This document shows, one piece after another, positions 33,664 through 42,633 of a stretch of 64,000 bases of DNA. The first letter of the stretch is position 1. The number at the start of each line of letters is the position of its first letter. Origin of the DNA: Chloroflexota bacterium (GTDB lineage: Bacteria; Chloroflexota; Anaerolineae; Promineifilales; Promineifilaceae); assembly GCA_018004935.1 (NCBI GenBank), contig JAGNBF010000030.1, positions 1 to 64,000 of the forward strand, read 5' to 3'. Below the pieces are notes generated by a model. That model did no database searches. It saw only the letters and a list, made by a program, of their open reading frames with translations, and was not told the DNA's origin. Made by a program: the position numbers and the translations under genes.

Positions 33664-34686
33664 ATGAAAATTTTTATTACGGGCGGTGCAGGTTTTATCG
33701 GTTCCAACAGTGCCGCCCATTTTTTAAGTCAGGGGCACGAAGTTACCCTGTTTGATAACCTCACCCGTGTCGGCGGCCGCGCTAACCTGGATTGGTTGTG
33801 TGGTTTGCCCGGTCAGGAAAAATTGACCTTTACCCGGGGCGATATCCGTGATTATGACACGCTGGCCGTGGCGATCCGGGGGAGTGATGTTGTTCTACAT
33901 CTGGCCAGCCAGGTGGCCGTTACCCTTTCCGTGCAAGACCCACGGGAGGACTTTACTATCAACGCCCTGGGAACTTTCAATGTGTTAGAAGCTGTGCGTC
34001 AGGAATGCCCCCAGGCAACGATGATCTATGCTTCTACCAATAAGGTATATGGCGGATTAGAGCACCTGCATATCCACGAGGCCAATAATCGTTATGTCTA
34101 CTCAGATCGTCCTGAAGGCGTGAACGAAGATAGCCCCCTGGATTTTCACTCTCCCTATGGCTGTTCCAAAGGAGCGGGCGACCAATACACCATTGATTAT
34201 GCCCGCATTTATGGTTTGCGGACGCTGGTGTTCCGGCAATCGTGTATTTACGGCCCACGCCAATTTGGGGTGGAAGATCAGGGTTGGGTGGCCCATTTTG
34301 TTATCGCGGCCGCGAAAAATCACCCCATCTCCATTTATGGTGACGGCAAACAGGTCCGTGATCTGCTCCACGTGCAAGATCTCATCCAGGTTTATGAAGC
34401 AGGCATCCACCAGATTGACCAGGTGGCCGGGCAGGCCTTTAATGTAGGCGGCGGCCCTGAAAATACCCTGGCTGTCTGGAGCGAATTCGGTCCCCTATTA
34501 GCCGAACTGAAAGGACAACCTCTGCCTGTACAATTCAAAGCCTGGCGACCCGGGGATCAGCGTGTTTTTGTCTCCGATAATGGCAAAGCCCAGCGGCTTT
34601 TGGGCTGGCAACCGCGCATTTCGCCTGCTGAAGGCATCCGTCAACTTTATACCTGGGTAACAGCCAACCCGCATCTTTTTCCGTAA
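33664..34686 (+). CDS. NDP-sugar epimerase/dehydratase, CDP-paratose 2-epimerase-like
   Basis: 340 residues, extended SDR fold. NAD-binding GGAGFIGS is at 8-15. Further motifs are the aspartate after strand 2 in LFDNL, the LASQVAVTLSV and STNKVYGG motifs, the catalytic Tyr-x3-Lys in YGCSKGAGD and RQSCIYGPRQFG. The STNKVYG and RQSCIYGPRQFGVEDQGWVAHF stretches are those of CDP-paratose/tyvelose 2-epimerases, but UDP- or GDP-sugar relatives are possible. It supplies an unusual sugar for surface glycans. No glycosyltransferase neighbours are seen. Confidence 0.85.
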   Translation: MKIFITGGAGFIGSNSAAHFLSQGHEVTLFDNLTRVGGRANLDWLCGLPGQEKLTFTRGDIRDYDTLAVAIRGSDVVLHLASQVAVTLSVQDPREDFTINALGTFNVLEAVRQECPQATMIYASTNKVYGGLEHLHIHEANNRYVYSDRPEGVNEDSPLDFHSPYGCSKGAGDQYTIDYARIYGLRTLVFRQSCIYGPRQFGVEDQGWVAHFVIAAAKNHPISIYGDGKQVRDLLHVQDLIQVYEAGIHQIDQVAGQAFNVGGGPENTLAVWSEFGPLLAELKGQPLPVQFKAWRPGDQRVFVSDNGKAQRLLGWQPRISPAEGIRQLYTWVTANPHLFP

Positions 34687-34702
34687 ACAGGTTTCTTCAT
34701 AG

Positions 34703-34857
34703 TACGCGTTCAGTTATCCCGTCCGGTGGTCAAACCACCGGGCTAAATGTACCAAACCCTACGGGCTAAAACCCCAGGCCAACGGCCTTTGTAATGATAG
34801 CCCGGTCGTTTTACGCCGGACGGGTCTGGCGGATGAATTTATATGACTGAACGGTTA
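34703..34857. repeat. MITE-like element, 155 bp copy
   Basis: Ends TACGCGTTCAGT and ACTGAACGGTTA. The interior matches the copy at 13291 (CCGGTGGTCAAACCACCGGGC, CCCCAGGCCAACGGCC, GGACGGGTCTGGCGGA) with internal deletion of about 90 bases. Confidence 0.8.
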
Positions 34858-35182
34858 CTCCTTCATAACCCAGTTTAGTCTGGTTCAAGCGGCGGAGTTG
34901 AACCAGACTGAAAATGTATTTGACTCTGGCGAATTTGTACGCGACCTCTGGATGTAGTACAGCCGGGAAAGGCTGTGTGTTTTCTGGTGAAAACGAAAAA
35001 CATCAATGCCAATTAATATATTAAGACATATGCGCCATGACCGGTGTTCCCACCGAAGCCCAACAAGCATGGTCAAGAGACCGGCTTGAACAATGGCGTA
35101 AGATCTATGTAAGTGAAATTCGGGCAAATAGTTCTTCTTTCTCTTATCGTCTGCGTTACAATTGCCTCAACAAAATGGCCCC
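34858..35182. other. Gap before the sensor kinase
   Basis: No gene. A degenerate copy of the CCGGTGTTCCCACCGAAGCCC...CAAGAGACCGGC element is at about 35039-35090. Confidence 0.5.
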
Positions 35183-36988
35183 ATGAGTGAAATAGGGCCA
35201 CCATCTAAACCTGTGACACCTATGAGTACTCTGGAAGATCAGCTAAGGGCTTTTGGCCTGAATACCGAATCCCCCCCCAACGCGGCCGCGTGGCAGGCGT
35301 TTATTGAGCATGTTCGGCAAGCGGAAGAGGCAAACTATCACCGCTCTGAACTGTTTAGTACCCTTTCCGACCCTGATTTTGAGAATATCATTATTTATAA
35401 TGAACGCGGCCGCATTCTAGACACCAACCGTAACGCCAGCCAATCGAATGGGTATAACCCAACCGAACTCATTGGTCAGGAAATATTCGTACTCTTTGCC
35501 CCCTCATCCTATGACACCATCCGCCAAATCATTACCTCACCGCAAACCTCAACGCGGGAAGTAGAACTGCAACGCAACAATGGTGCCCGATTTACCGGTG
35601 AGGTGCGGGGTAAAACAGTCCATTTTGCCGGACAAACCATTCGCGGACTGCTCACCCGCAACATCAGCGACCGCAAATACATTGAGCGCGAACTGGAAAA
35701 CCAGTTACGGGAAACATTACTCCTAAATCGTGTCATTGGGGCCGTTACTTCCACGTTGGAGCTACAGGCTGTATTACAAAGCCTGTGCCAGGAAGTTGCC
35801 AAAGCTTTTGATCTACCCTCGGTGGCTTTTGCTTTGTTGGATGATGAAGAAAAAAACCTGCGTATTGTGGCCGAGTTTTTAGATGAAAGTCAGCCCCCGG
35901 CCTATGGCACCATCATTTCTATCGCCACGAATCCTACCACCCAATATGCCCTCACCCATAAAACCCCGGTATTAATCCTCAACACACAAACAGATCCCCG
36001 CTATGCGCCCCTGCGTCAGGTGGCCCAGCACCGGGGGACGGTTACCGTGCTGATTGTGCCTATGCTCTGGCGGGGTAAAGTGATTGGCACGTTAGGATTA
36101 AATACGACAGTGGAAAGGCATTTTACAGATGCCGAGATACAACTGGCGCAACAAGTCGCCGCGGCCGCGAGCCAGGCCCTGGAAAACGCCCAACTCTACG
36201 AAGCCCTACAACAGGAATTGGCCGAACGCAAGCGCACCGAAATAGAGCTGGCAAAAGCCCGCGACGAAGCCCTTGAAGCCAATCGCCTGCAATCCGAACT
36301 GGTAGCAAAAGTAAGCCACGAACTACGCACCCCCCTCAACGCCATTCTGGGTTATGCCGAAATGCTCAACCTGGGCGTCTATGGCCCCGTCTCCCTCCGC
36401 CAGCAAGATGTTACCCACAACATCATGAACCGCACCGAAGAACTCATCTCCTTCGTGAATGACCTGCTTGATCAGGCCCAACTCGAAGCGGGTGGTTTTA
36501 TCCTCATGCCCCGACCCTTTGCCCCACATCAACTGTCTGAGCACATGCTAGAGGTAATGGGTCTCATGGCGCAAAACAAAAACCTCCGCCTTACCGCCGC
36601 TGTCGCCCCGGATCTGCCCCCTGCCCTCATAGGCGATCTGGATCGCCTTCACCAGATCATCGCCAATCTGGTCAGCAACGCTATCAAATTTACCGAAATA
36701 GGTCATATCCACTTACACATCTTCCGCTACGACGAAACCCGCTGGGCCTTTTCTGTGGCCGATACGGGACGGGGCATTCCCCTGGAGGCCCAAAGCTACA
36801 TCTTTGATGCCTTCCGCCAAACCAGCTACTCCATGACTCGCCAATATTCCGGCGTTGGCCTCGGATTGTCTATTGTCAAACAGTTAGCCACCCTGATGAA
36901 TGGTACAATTCACCTGGAAAGTGTAGAGAATCAGGGTAGTACCTTTACCATCATATTTCCCCTCATCACTACCCTGAAGGCATCTTGA
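35183..36988 (+). CDS. Sensor histidine kinase with PAS and GAF domains
   Basis: 601 residues from the ATG at 35183 (TTG at 35162 and ATG at 35222 are alternatives; none has a clear ribosome binding site). Order: PAS at about 55-170 (IIIYNERGRILDTNRNAS...PTELIGQEIF), GAF at about 190-335, a coiled coil, HisKA with the phospho-His in KVSHELRTPLNAILGY (about 373-388), and HATPase_c with NLVSNAIKFT, DTGRGIP and GVGLGLSIVK. No membrane segment, so it senses a cytoplasmic signal. The receiver gene 120 bases downstream is its likely partner. Confidence 0.93.
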   Translation: MSEIGPPSKPVTPMSTLEDQLRAFGLNTESPPNAAAWQAFIEHVRQAEEANYHRSELFSTLSDPDFENIIIYNERGRILDTNRNASQSNGYNPTELIGQEIFVLFAPSSYDTIRQIITSPQTSTREVELQRNNGARFTGEVRGKTVHFAGQTIRGLLTRNISDRKYIERELENQLRETLLLNRVIGAVTSTLELQAVLQSLCQEVAKAFDLPSVAFALLDDEEKNLRIVAEFLDESQPPAYGTIISIATNPTTQYALTHKTPVLILNTQTDPRYAPLRQVAQHRGTVTVLIVPMLWRGKVIGTLGLNTTVERHFTDAEIQLAQQVAAAASQALENAQLYEALQQELAERKRTEIELAKARDEALEANRLQSELVAKVSHELRTPLNAILGYAEMLNLGVYGPVSLRQQDVTHNIMNRTEELISFVNDLLDQAQLEAGGFILMPRPFAPHQLSEHMLEVMGLMAQNKNLRLTAAVAPDLPPALIGDLDRLHQIIANLVSNAIKFTEIGHIHLHIFRYDETRWAFSVADTGRGIPLEAQSYIFDAFRQTSYSMTRQYSGVGLGLSIVKQLATLMNGTIHLESVENQGSTFTIIFPLITTLKAS

Positions 36989-37038
36989 GTGAGTTCCCCA
37001 TGGGCCTGCGGCCGCACCAAAAGGGATGAAAATCTGTA

Positions 37039-37083
37039 GGACAATTTGGTAAATTGTCCACCGGGCGATTTTTTAAATCGCCC
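37039..37083. repeat. Twin perfect hairpins in the kinase-regulator gap
   Basis: GGACAATTT-GGT-AAATTGTCC (37039-37059) and GGGCGATTT-TTT-AAATCGCCC (37063-37083) lie side by side, 25 bases before the response-regulator start. They may modulate translation or mRNA decay. Similar pairs of hairpins are known as dispersed repeats in other genomes. Confidence 0.75.
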
Positions 37084-37107
37084 TACATTTTCGTAGGAGA
37101 AACTGTT

Positions 37108-37488
37108 GTGAACAAACCCCTGGCTCTCATCATCGAAGATGAAAAAGATTTATCCGACATCTTTGCCGAAGCCTTACAACATGCCGAATTTGTTACTGAA
37201 ATAGTGCGTGATGGACAATTGGCCGTGAACCGATTAGGCGAAATCGTGCCGGATGTAGTTTTATTGGACTTACACCTGCCTAACGTAGCGGGTACCGACA
37301 TCCTCAAACAAATCCGCCGCGATCAACGATTGGTCAACACACAGGTCATCGTCGTCACTGCCGACGCCCGCTCGGCTGAATTTTTGCGCTCCGATGCCGA
37401 GTTAGTCCTGGTTAAACCTGTGCGCTTCAGCCAGTTACGTGATCTGGCCTCCCGCATACGGCCTAAGAATCCTGGGCATCTGGTCTAA
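37108..37488 (+). CDS. Single-domain response regulator
   Basis: 126 residues starting at GTG (37108), seven bases after TAGGAGA. A longer frame from a TTG at 37054 would run through the hairpins and is unlikely. The receiver has the acidic pair IIEDE, phospho-acceptor Asp in VVLLDLHLP, VVTADA and LVKPVRF. There is no output domain, so it relays phosphate or acts by protein contact, as in CheY/Spo0F types. The sensor kinase lies directly upstream on the same strand. Confidence 0.92.
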   Translation: MNKPLALIIEDEKDLSDIFAEALQHAEFVTEIVRDGQLAVNRLGEIVPDVVLLDLHLPNVAGTDILKQIRRDQRLVNTQVIVVTADARSAEFLRSDAELVLVKPVRFSQLRDLASRIRPKNPGHLV

Positions 37489-37649
37489 GGAATGAGAACT
37501 AAATAGCTTGTTCACTGGGAGTGGCACGGTCAGGAAACCGGCCACAGCGCGTAAGTCCTAATCTGACATTTTCCGCCGTGTCGCCTTATCGCCGTGTTGG
37601 GAATATCCGGGGCCACCCCCACCCCTAACCCCGCCCCCAGGAATGGGGA

Positions 37650-37679
37650 ATTTTTCGCAGGCGACCGCCTGCGAAAAAT
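37650..37679. repeat. Palindrome ATTTTTCGCAGGCG-AC-CGCCTGCGAAAAAT
   Basis: 14-bp perfect stem with an AC loop. It shares the CGCAGGCG stem with the palindromes at 3573 and 42596. Confidence 0.8.
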
Positions 37680-37794
37680 GACATAAATGGGGTTTCCCCT
37701 TGCCCCTTCCCAGTTGTTGATTAAATGATTAATCGGGTAATGAGTTGATTCGTCCATCCCCCTGCGCTTTCTGGCAGGAAGGGAAACACCAGGC

Positions 37795-37834
37795 GTGCGG
37801 GTTATCGAGCGCGGCCGCGTTCGATAACCCGCAC
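37795..37834. repeat. 40-base palindrome centred on GCGGCCGC
   Basis: GTGCGGGTTATCGA and TCGATAACCCGCAC are perfect arms; the centre is CGCGGCCGCG. It is an intergenic octamer that is also a structural palindrome. Confidence 0.85.
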
Positions 37835-38212
37835 ATAAGAAAGTTCCCTGCCCCAGGGGACGGGATCAGGGGTGGGGGAAACTATATTCCCTGACTATTT
37901 TTTAAACACCAACTGGGCAGGCGAGGGGGACGGGTCTTCTACCCCAACCTACCCAGGCTGTGGCCGCCAACAAAATGTCACTTTCTGACCGTGGTAAAGT
38001 AAGCGTTCAGACCCTGAGTAACTGTCCAAGAATAACTTTCCGATTTGCTATGGCCGGTCTCCTGACCGTGCCACCCAACTTAATTGGCTCTTTCGGAATT
38101 CGTGGGGTGCGGCTAGATGGCCCCGCCGAGGGCAAGCACAAGGCCAGCCCCTACAGATGGTGTCAACCCCCTGAAATCCCAAAGACCCACTTAATTTTGG
38201 GCGAACCCCAAG

Positions 38213-38884
38213 TTAAATTTGTTGTATGGGTACAACATACCAAAGAATAAACAGAAAGTGGCACAGACTACCCCCTAAAACAAACAAGTGCCATACTTCA
38301 TGGTGACCAAACACCCCAGGCCAGGGATCAGGACGTTGAAAATAATAGGTGATAAAACCCAACGAATAGATCAGTCCCCCTAATAAAAGCCACGCCCATC
38401 CCCCTAAAGGAATGAGGGCTGTAATGTCAAAAAACAGTAAGAGGGGAATGGCACTACCCCAACTTAAGACCACATAAATGAGAGCATTATAGAAGCCATG
38501 AATACGAGGACTTAACAATTTATAAGCCATGCCCCCTAGTGTAACAATCCATACGCCCCCTAATAACCAGACCCGTACTGGTCCAGATGAGAGGGCATAA
38601 ACAATGGGGGTGTAGGTTCCGGCAATAAGCAGAAAAATAGCCATGTGATCTAACCGGTTCAACCACATGCGGGTGCTGTCTGATACTTTGGCCCCATGAA
38701 ATACAGTGCTGGCACCATAGAGCACCATCATACTGACCCCATAAACAGTTACTGACAACAGTTTCCCCGGCTGATTCCAGGTGAAGTAAAGCAGGATAAC
38801 CAGTCCAACCAGAGAAGCAAATACCCCAGCCAGATGGGTGAGGGTGCTCATGGGTTCATATAAGAATCGTTCTAAACGTTTCAC
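38213..38884 (-). CDS. trhA: Hemolysin III / TrhA (PAQR-family) membrane protein
   Basis: 223 residues from the GTG at 38884, which follows AAGGAA; the frame extends to an ATG at 38983 but without support. Seven hydrophobic helices, with the family signatures NRLDHMAIFLLIAGTYTP, the early EPMSTLTHLAG and the C-terminal HHEVWHLFVLGGSLCHF carrying the zinc-type His residues of PAQR/HlyIII proteins. The family is linked to membrane energetics or fluidity homeostasis rather than haemolysis in most bacteria. It stands alone. Confidence 0.92.
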   Translation of the reverse strand: MKRLERFLYEPMSTLTHLAGVFASLVGLVILLYFTWNQPGKLLSVTVYGVSMMVLYGASTVFHGAKVSDSTRMWLNRLDHMAIFLLIAGTYTPIVYALSSGPVRVWLLGGVWIVTLGGMAYKLLSPRIHGFYNALIYVVLSWGSAIPLLLFFDITALIPLGGWAWLLLGGLIYSLGFITYYFQRPDPWPGVFGHHEVWHLFVLGGSLCHFLFILWYVVPIQQI

Positions 38885-39065
38885 AAAAAAGTTCCTTATA
38901 GATGTTACCGTTGCTCCACGAAATTCTGAAGGCCTAAACGGATGTCCACTCAGCAGTTTCTCACAAAATGGGAGCATTCTCAAGCGTCAAGGGGTGTTTT
39001 GGGGGTGTCGTGTTAGAATTTCAGGCGGTAACTTAACGGGGCAAAAAAATAGACGAGGGGGAAAT

Positions 39066-40373
39066 ATGAGATTTGGGTGTGAGGGTGGGCGACGAACGGG
39101 TTGGTGGTGGGGTTGGGGGGTGGTTATGTTGTTGATCGGGTGTCAGGTGTCACCAACGAATGCGCCTATACCGACTCTACTCGCGGCCGCGAGCCTGCCC
39201 GCCGATGTTACCCCTATATTACCCCCTCCCACTAGTCAAACATTGTCTGGGGTCCCTGCTACCTTTACCCCCTTACCGCCTTCATCCCCCGATTCTGCTA
39301 CCAGCGGGCAGGCAATCCCTCTCGCTCCTACCAACATCCCTACCCCTACTCCCCTATTACCTAGCCGCACCCCTTCGCCTACACCCACGGCCACAACGGC
39401 CGTCCTTACCCCTACTTTAGAGGCTACACCTTATGTCGCCTTTATGCCCACTCTGCCTCCCACTGATGAACTCGGCCCTAGCAAATTGAGCATTCATGTC
39501 ATTCGTAACAACGATCCGGCCATTATGGAATTTGTACGCCGTGCGCATCCTGCCGTTATCAAGGCTGTGGATGATATTGGCTTCTTAGAGGAAGTTAAAG
39601 AGGTTTCTCCCTGGACAGTCACAGTTGCTCGCCTCAACGGCCCTGAACATTATGGTGGTGATCCGGAACAAGCGGCCCGAGATTATGTGGCTCGTTTCCT
39701 CAACCAATATCTGGCGAATCCTTATGTGGATTATTGGGAAGGCTGGAATGAACCTGACCCTAATCTGGAAAATATGTATTGGTACTCCCAGTTTGAACAG
39801 GAACGGACACGGGAGATGGCTCGTTATGGGCTTAAAGTAGCCATTGGCGGATTTTCCACAGGAGTGCCGGAAATTGACGAGTTTACCTATTTTATCGGGG
39901 CGATTGAGGTGGCAATGGCCCATGGGGGTATTCTGACCCTGCACGAGTATGGTGCGCCAGATATGACGTTCTTGTTTGGGAGCCAATTGCCGGGGGGATA
40001 CCCGCGCCGTGAAGATGCCGGGGCGTTGACCTTTCGGTATCGCTACTTTTACCGGGACATTTTGGAGCCGCTGGGGTTAGCCATTCCTCTGGTCATTTCT
40101 GAAGCTGGGGTAGATGGGATTATCGGCAATCGGCCTGGCCCGGATGGGTTGGGTTGGGCAGATTTTCAGGATTTTTGGGTGAATCAGGGTTGGGGGATAG
40201 ATGGCCCTTCGGCTTTTATTAATCAGTTGGCCTGGTATGATGCTGGCGTGCGCCAGGATGGGTATGTTATTGGTTTTACAATTTTTACGGCTGGAGCTAT
40301 TGGGCACTGGGAAAATTATAATATCAACCCCATTTTGCCCCAGTTGGCTGATTATGTGATTAGCCAGCAGTGA
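39066..40373 (+). CDS. Lipoprotein glycoside hydrolase-like protein (clan GH-A)
   Basis: 435 residues from the ATG at 39066 with a GAGGGGG site. Lipobox LLIGC (residues about 22-26) marks a lipid-anchored protein. A Thr/Pro-rich linker (about 30-125) precedes a TIM-barrel-like domain with YWEGWNEPDPN (acid/base Glu of the Asn-Glu-Pro motif) and LVISEAGVDG (likely nucleophile Glu), plus LHEYGAP. These fit clan GH-A glycosidases such as families 5, 39 or 53, and the exact substrate is unknown. It would act outside the membrane on polysaccharide. Standing alone, it converges on pgl. Confidence 0.82.
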   Translation: MRFGCEGGRRTGWWWGWGVVMLLIGCQVSPTNAPIPTLLAAASLPADVTPILPPPTSQTLSGVPATFTPLPPSSPDSATSGQAIPLAPTNIPTPTPLLPSRTPSPTPTATTAVLTPTLEATPYVAFMPTLPPTDELGPSKLSIHVIRNNDPAIMEFVRRAHPAVIKAVDDIGFLEEVKEVSPWTVTVARLNGPEHYGGDPEQAARDYVARFLNQYLANPYVDYWEGWNEPDPNLENMYWYSQFEQERTREMARYGLKVAIGGFSTGVPEIDEFTYFIGAIEVAMAHGGILTLHEYGAPDMTFLFGSQLPGGYPRREDAGALTFRYRYFYRDILEPLGLAIPLVISEAGVDGIIGNRPGPDGLGWADFQDFWVNQGWGIDGPSAFINQLAWYDAGVRQDGYVIGFTIFTAGAIGHWENYNINPILPQLADYVISQQ

Positions 40374-40377
40374 ACGG

Positions 40378-41142
40378 TCAGGCAGGTAGCTGGCCCGCGG
40401 CCGCGTTATCTAACCACCACCCTATCTCCCCTTCTTCTGGTTGGATCCGTTGGATGGGGTACTTTTCTGGCTGGTGAGGCCCATAAAGCGCGGCCGCGAC
40501 TGTCCCCGCCTTTTGCTCACCGGTTGCCATCACCACAATATGTCTGGCCTTGTTAAACACCCATGGGGTAAGGGTGACACGCCGGGCCGGTCGCCCCCCA
40601 TACACAGCATTAACGGAGATGACTGTCTGGGTTTCTTCTGCCGGGGTGAGCGGGCCAGGAAATAGCGCCGCCGTATGCCCATCTGCGCCCATACCCAGCC
40701 ATACCAGATCAAAAAGAGGAAACGGCCAGCGCGGCGCAGGCATGATAGTGGCGGCATAAGTTTGCAACTGCTGGGCATAATCCTGTGCGGCCGCGGCCGG
40801 TTCCATCTCCCCGCGCACCCGATACAGATTGATAGGGGGAATAGGGACATGGCGCAACCAAGCCGACCAGGCCTGATGAAAATTACTGCCCGTTTCTGTG
40901 GGGGGGACACACCGTTCATCGCCCCAAAAAATATGCACCTGTGTCCAGTCAATCTGGTCGCGGTAGGGGGGCTGACCCAGCCATTCGAAGAGGCGTTGTG
41001 GCGTACCGCCTCCATTAAGGGCGATCACAAAGGGTTGCCCCGTTATTTGTTTGGCCTGAGCCAGGGTGAGGAAATGGGTTGCGGCCGCGAGGCTAAGTTG
41101 CTCAAGATCGGGGAAAACTGTAACAAGAGGGGAAGCCATCAT
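40378..41142 (-). CDS. pgl: 6-phosphogluconolactonase
   Basis: 254 residues of the Pgl/DevB/glucosamine-6-phosphate isomerase fold: FVIALNGGGTPQRLFEWL, VHIFWGDERCVPPTETGSNF, LVWLGMGADGHTAALFPG. These hold the active-site residues of 6-phosphogluconolactonases, which open 6-phosphogluconolactone in the oxidative pentose phosphate pathway. zwf and gnd are not adjacent. It is the last gene of a minus-strand group after the DUF427 gene, one base apart. Four GCGGCCGC octamers occur within it. Confidence 0.93.
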   Translation of the reverse strand: MMASPLVTVFPDLEQLSLAAATHFLTLAQAKQITGQPFVIALNGGGTPQRLFEWLGQPPYRDQIDWTQVHIFWGDERCVPPTETGSNFHQAWSAWLRHVPIPPINLYRVRGEMEPAAAAQDYAQQLQTYAATIMPAPRWPFPLFDLVWLGMGADGHTAALFPGPLTPAEETQTVISVNAVYGGRPARRVTLTPWVFNKARHIVVMATGEQKAGTVAAALYGPHQPEKYPIQRIQPEEGEIGWWLDNAAAGQLPA

Positions 41143-41143
41143 C

Positions 41144-41428
41144 TTAGTTTTCTATCCGTACCCCCCGCCAGAAAGCAATAAGGCCCTTGATATTAGCGGC
41201 CGCGGCAGTAGGTTCCGCATAATACCAGGCCGCATCCCGATTGGTTTGTCCGTTCACTTTGAGGGTGTAATAACTGGCCTGCCCTTTCCACGGGCAAAGA
41301 GTGTGTGTCTCACTGGGGGTGAAAAAATCCCACTGAATGGCTTCTGGCGGAAAATAATGATTCCCTTCTATGACAACCGTTGTTTCACTTTGGGCCAAAA
41401 CGACATTTTGCCAAACTGCTTTAATCAC
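41144..41428 (-). CDS. DUF427 domain protein
   Basis: 94 residues, whole DUF427 domain: VWQNVVLAQSETTVVIEGNHYFPPEA, TLCPWKGQASYYTLKVNG and AWYYAEP, then IKGLIAFW. The fold is a small beta structure of unknown activity found in bacteria and fungi. It overlaps the anti-sigma-like gene by 8 bases and is followed directly by pgl, so it is part of the sigma-factor operon. Confidence 0.9.
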   Translation of the reverse strand: MIKAVWQNVVLAQSETTVVIEGNHYFPPEAIQWDFFTPSETHTLCPWKGQASYYTLKVNGQTNRDAAWYYAEPTAAAANIKGLIAFWRGVRIEN

Positions 41429-41675
41429 GCGAGGCTCCTTCCGCTGTTTCTACCATATTCAATAAGGATTCATAAAATTCCCGACACCCCGGGCAAAGTT
41501 CCAAATGTTGATGAACCACAGGCATTAATAGGGCAACTTGCTGTTGACAACAAACCAGGTCAGCATATTCATCCAGCAAAAAAAATGCTTCTTCGCAGGA
41601 CATCGTTCCCGCTTCAATAGCCACCAGATGGTGCATCAACCGTTGGATCACTTCTTCACCGATAGGCTCAGACAT
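41421..41675 (-). CDS. Small zf-HC2-type (anti-sigma-like) protein
   Basis: 84 residues from the ATG at 41675 (AAGGG nine bases upstream); a longer start at 41735 or 41726 is possible. An H-x3-C-x2-C motif (HLELCPGC) near residue 60 and an upstream Cys pair (VCCQQQ) resemble zinc-bound anti-sigma domains, but there is no membrane segment. It follows the ECF sigma gene, so it is probably its soluble anti-sigma factor, perhaps redox- or metal-sensing. Confidence 0.78.
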   Translation of the reverse strand: MSEPIGEEVIQRLMHHLVAIEAGTMSCEEAFFLLDEYADLVCCQQQVALLMPVVHQHLELCPGCREFYESLLNMVETAEGASRD

Positions 41676-41746
41676 TCTACCCTTTCCCTTCTGCTCAGAA
41701 CAACTTCTGGTTTTTTGATGAGCCATTCCTACCACTTCTTACGTTT

Positions 41747-42382
41747 CTATTGCTCAAAAGCCTCTAGAACCATTTCCGGTGATAGCCCTTCCTCGGCTAA
41801 CAGATTGCGCAAACGCAGGCGGCCATCATGCAATAACTTATAGACGGCATTGGTTTTCATCTGCATTTGGGCCGCAATTTGTTCCGGAGAGGCCTCCTGG
41901 ATGACCAGGGCAATGAGGGCGGTGCGTTGCTTTTCCGTTAGCCCCTGCAATAACAATTTTTGTACCCGCCCCATCAGATCATCTCGTTCGGTCTGTTCGG
42001 CAGGGTTGGGCGTCGCGGCCGCGAGGATGAGAGGGGTGTACTCACCATCTTCCGTTTCCACCAGACCATCCAACGATTGATCTTGCCACCGTTTACGCCG
42101 CAGTTCCGTCAGGGCCACATGCAAGGCAATCTTGTGTGCCCAGGTAGTGAACAAGCTACGTCCGGCAAAAGTATCTAATTGATCCAGGATTTTGATGATG
42201 GCCTCTTGAGCGAAATCTTCCGCCAGGGCCGCAAATTCGGGGGAGTTGGTGTTGACTTGGTGAATGAGACCCTGTTGTAACCCCCGCACCAGAATATGAT
42301 GTAAATCAGCGAGAGCCGTCTCTGCGGCCAGGCTAGGGGCGTTAAGATCTTTGAGCCATTGTTCGTTGCTTCGTTTCACCAC
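41747..42382 (-). CDS. ECF-type RNA polymerase sigma factor
   Basis: 211 residues from the GTG at 42382, downstream of GAGGAAA; an ATG at 42400 overlaps a TATAAT-like -10, so it is not preferred. Region 2 is seen in AEDFAQEAIIKILDQLDTFAGRSLFTTWAHKIALHVALTELRR and region 4 in GLTEKQRTALIALVIQEASPEQIAAQMQMKTNAVYKLLHDGRLRL. It heads the group anti-sigma, DUF427, pgl. The signal and regulon are unknown. Confidence 0.9.
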   Translation of the reverse strand: MVKRSNEQWLKDLNAPSLAAETALADLHHILVRGLQQGLIHQVNTNSPEFAALAEDFAQEAIIKILDQLDTFAGRSLFTTWAHKIALHVALTELRRKRWQDQSLDGLVETEDGEYTPLILAAATPNPAEQTERDDLMGRVQKLLLQGLTEKQRTALIALVIQEASPEQIAAQMQMKTNAVYKLLHDGRLRLRNLLAEEGLSPEMVLEAFEQ

Positions 42383-42595
42383 GTTTTTTCCTCGGCGCAC
42401 ATTATATCTTAGCCGGAAACAGGGGGAAAATAGAAGGCAAACAAAGGGGCATAGAGTGTAGGGCGATTGTATACTCGGAGTATCCCTACCCCCACCCCCA
42501 ACCCCGCTCCCAGGGGCGGGGTTGGGCGAATCAACTTATTACCCGATTAATCATTTAATTAACAACTGGGAAGGGGCAAGGGGAAACCCCATTTA

Positions 42596-42633
42596 TGTCA
42601 TTTTTCGCAGGCGTCCGCCTGCGAAAAATGACA
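42596..42633. repeat. 18-bp perfect palindrome with TC loop
   Basis: TGTCATTTTTCGCAGGCG and its complement around TC, again with the GCG-TC-CGC centre. Confidence 0.85.

Larger units (their letters stand above)
37489..38212. other. 724-base gap with many repeats
   Basis: No gene. GGTCAGGAAACCGGCCACAGCGCGTAAGTCC copy at about 37526-37560, a palindrome at 37650-37679, a 40-base palindrome centred on GCGGCCGC at 37795-37834, an AAAATGTCACTTTCTGACC copy at 37974, TAAGCGTTCAG at 38002, TATGGCCGGTCTCCTGACCGTGCC at about 38050, and a family A copy (reverse) at about 38087-38190. Confidence 0.65.
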
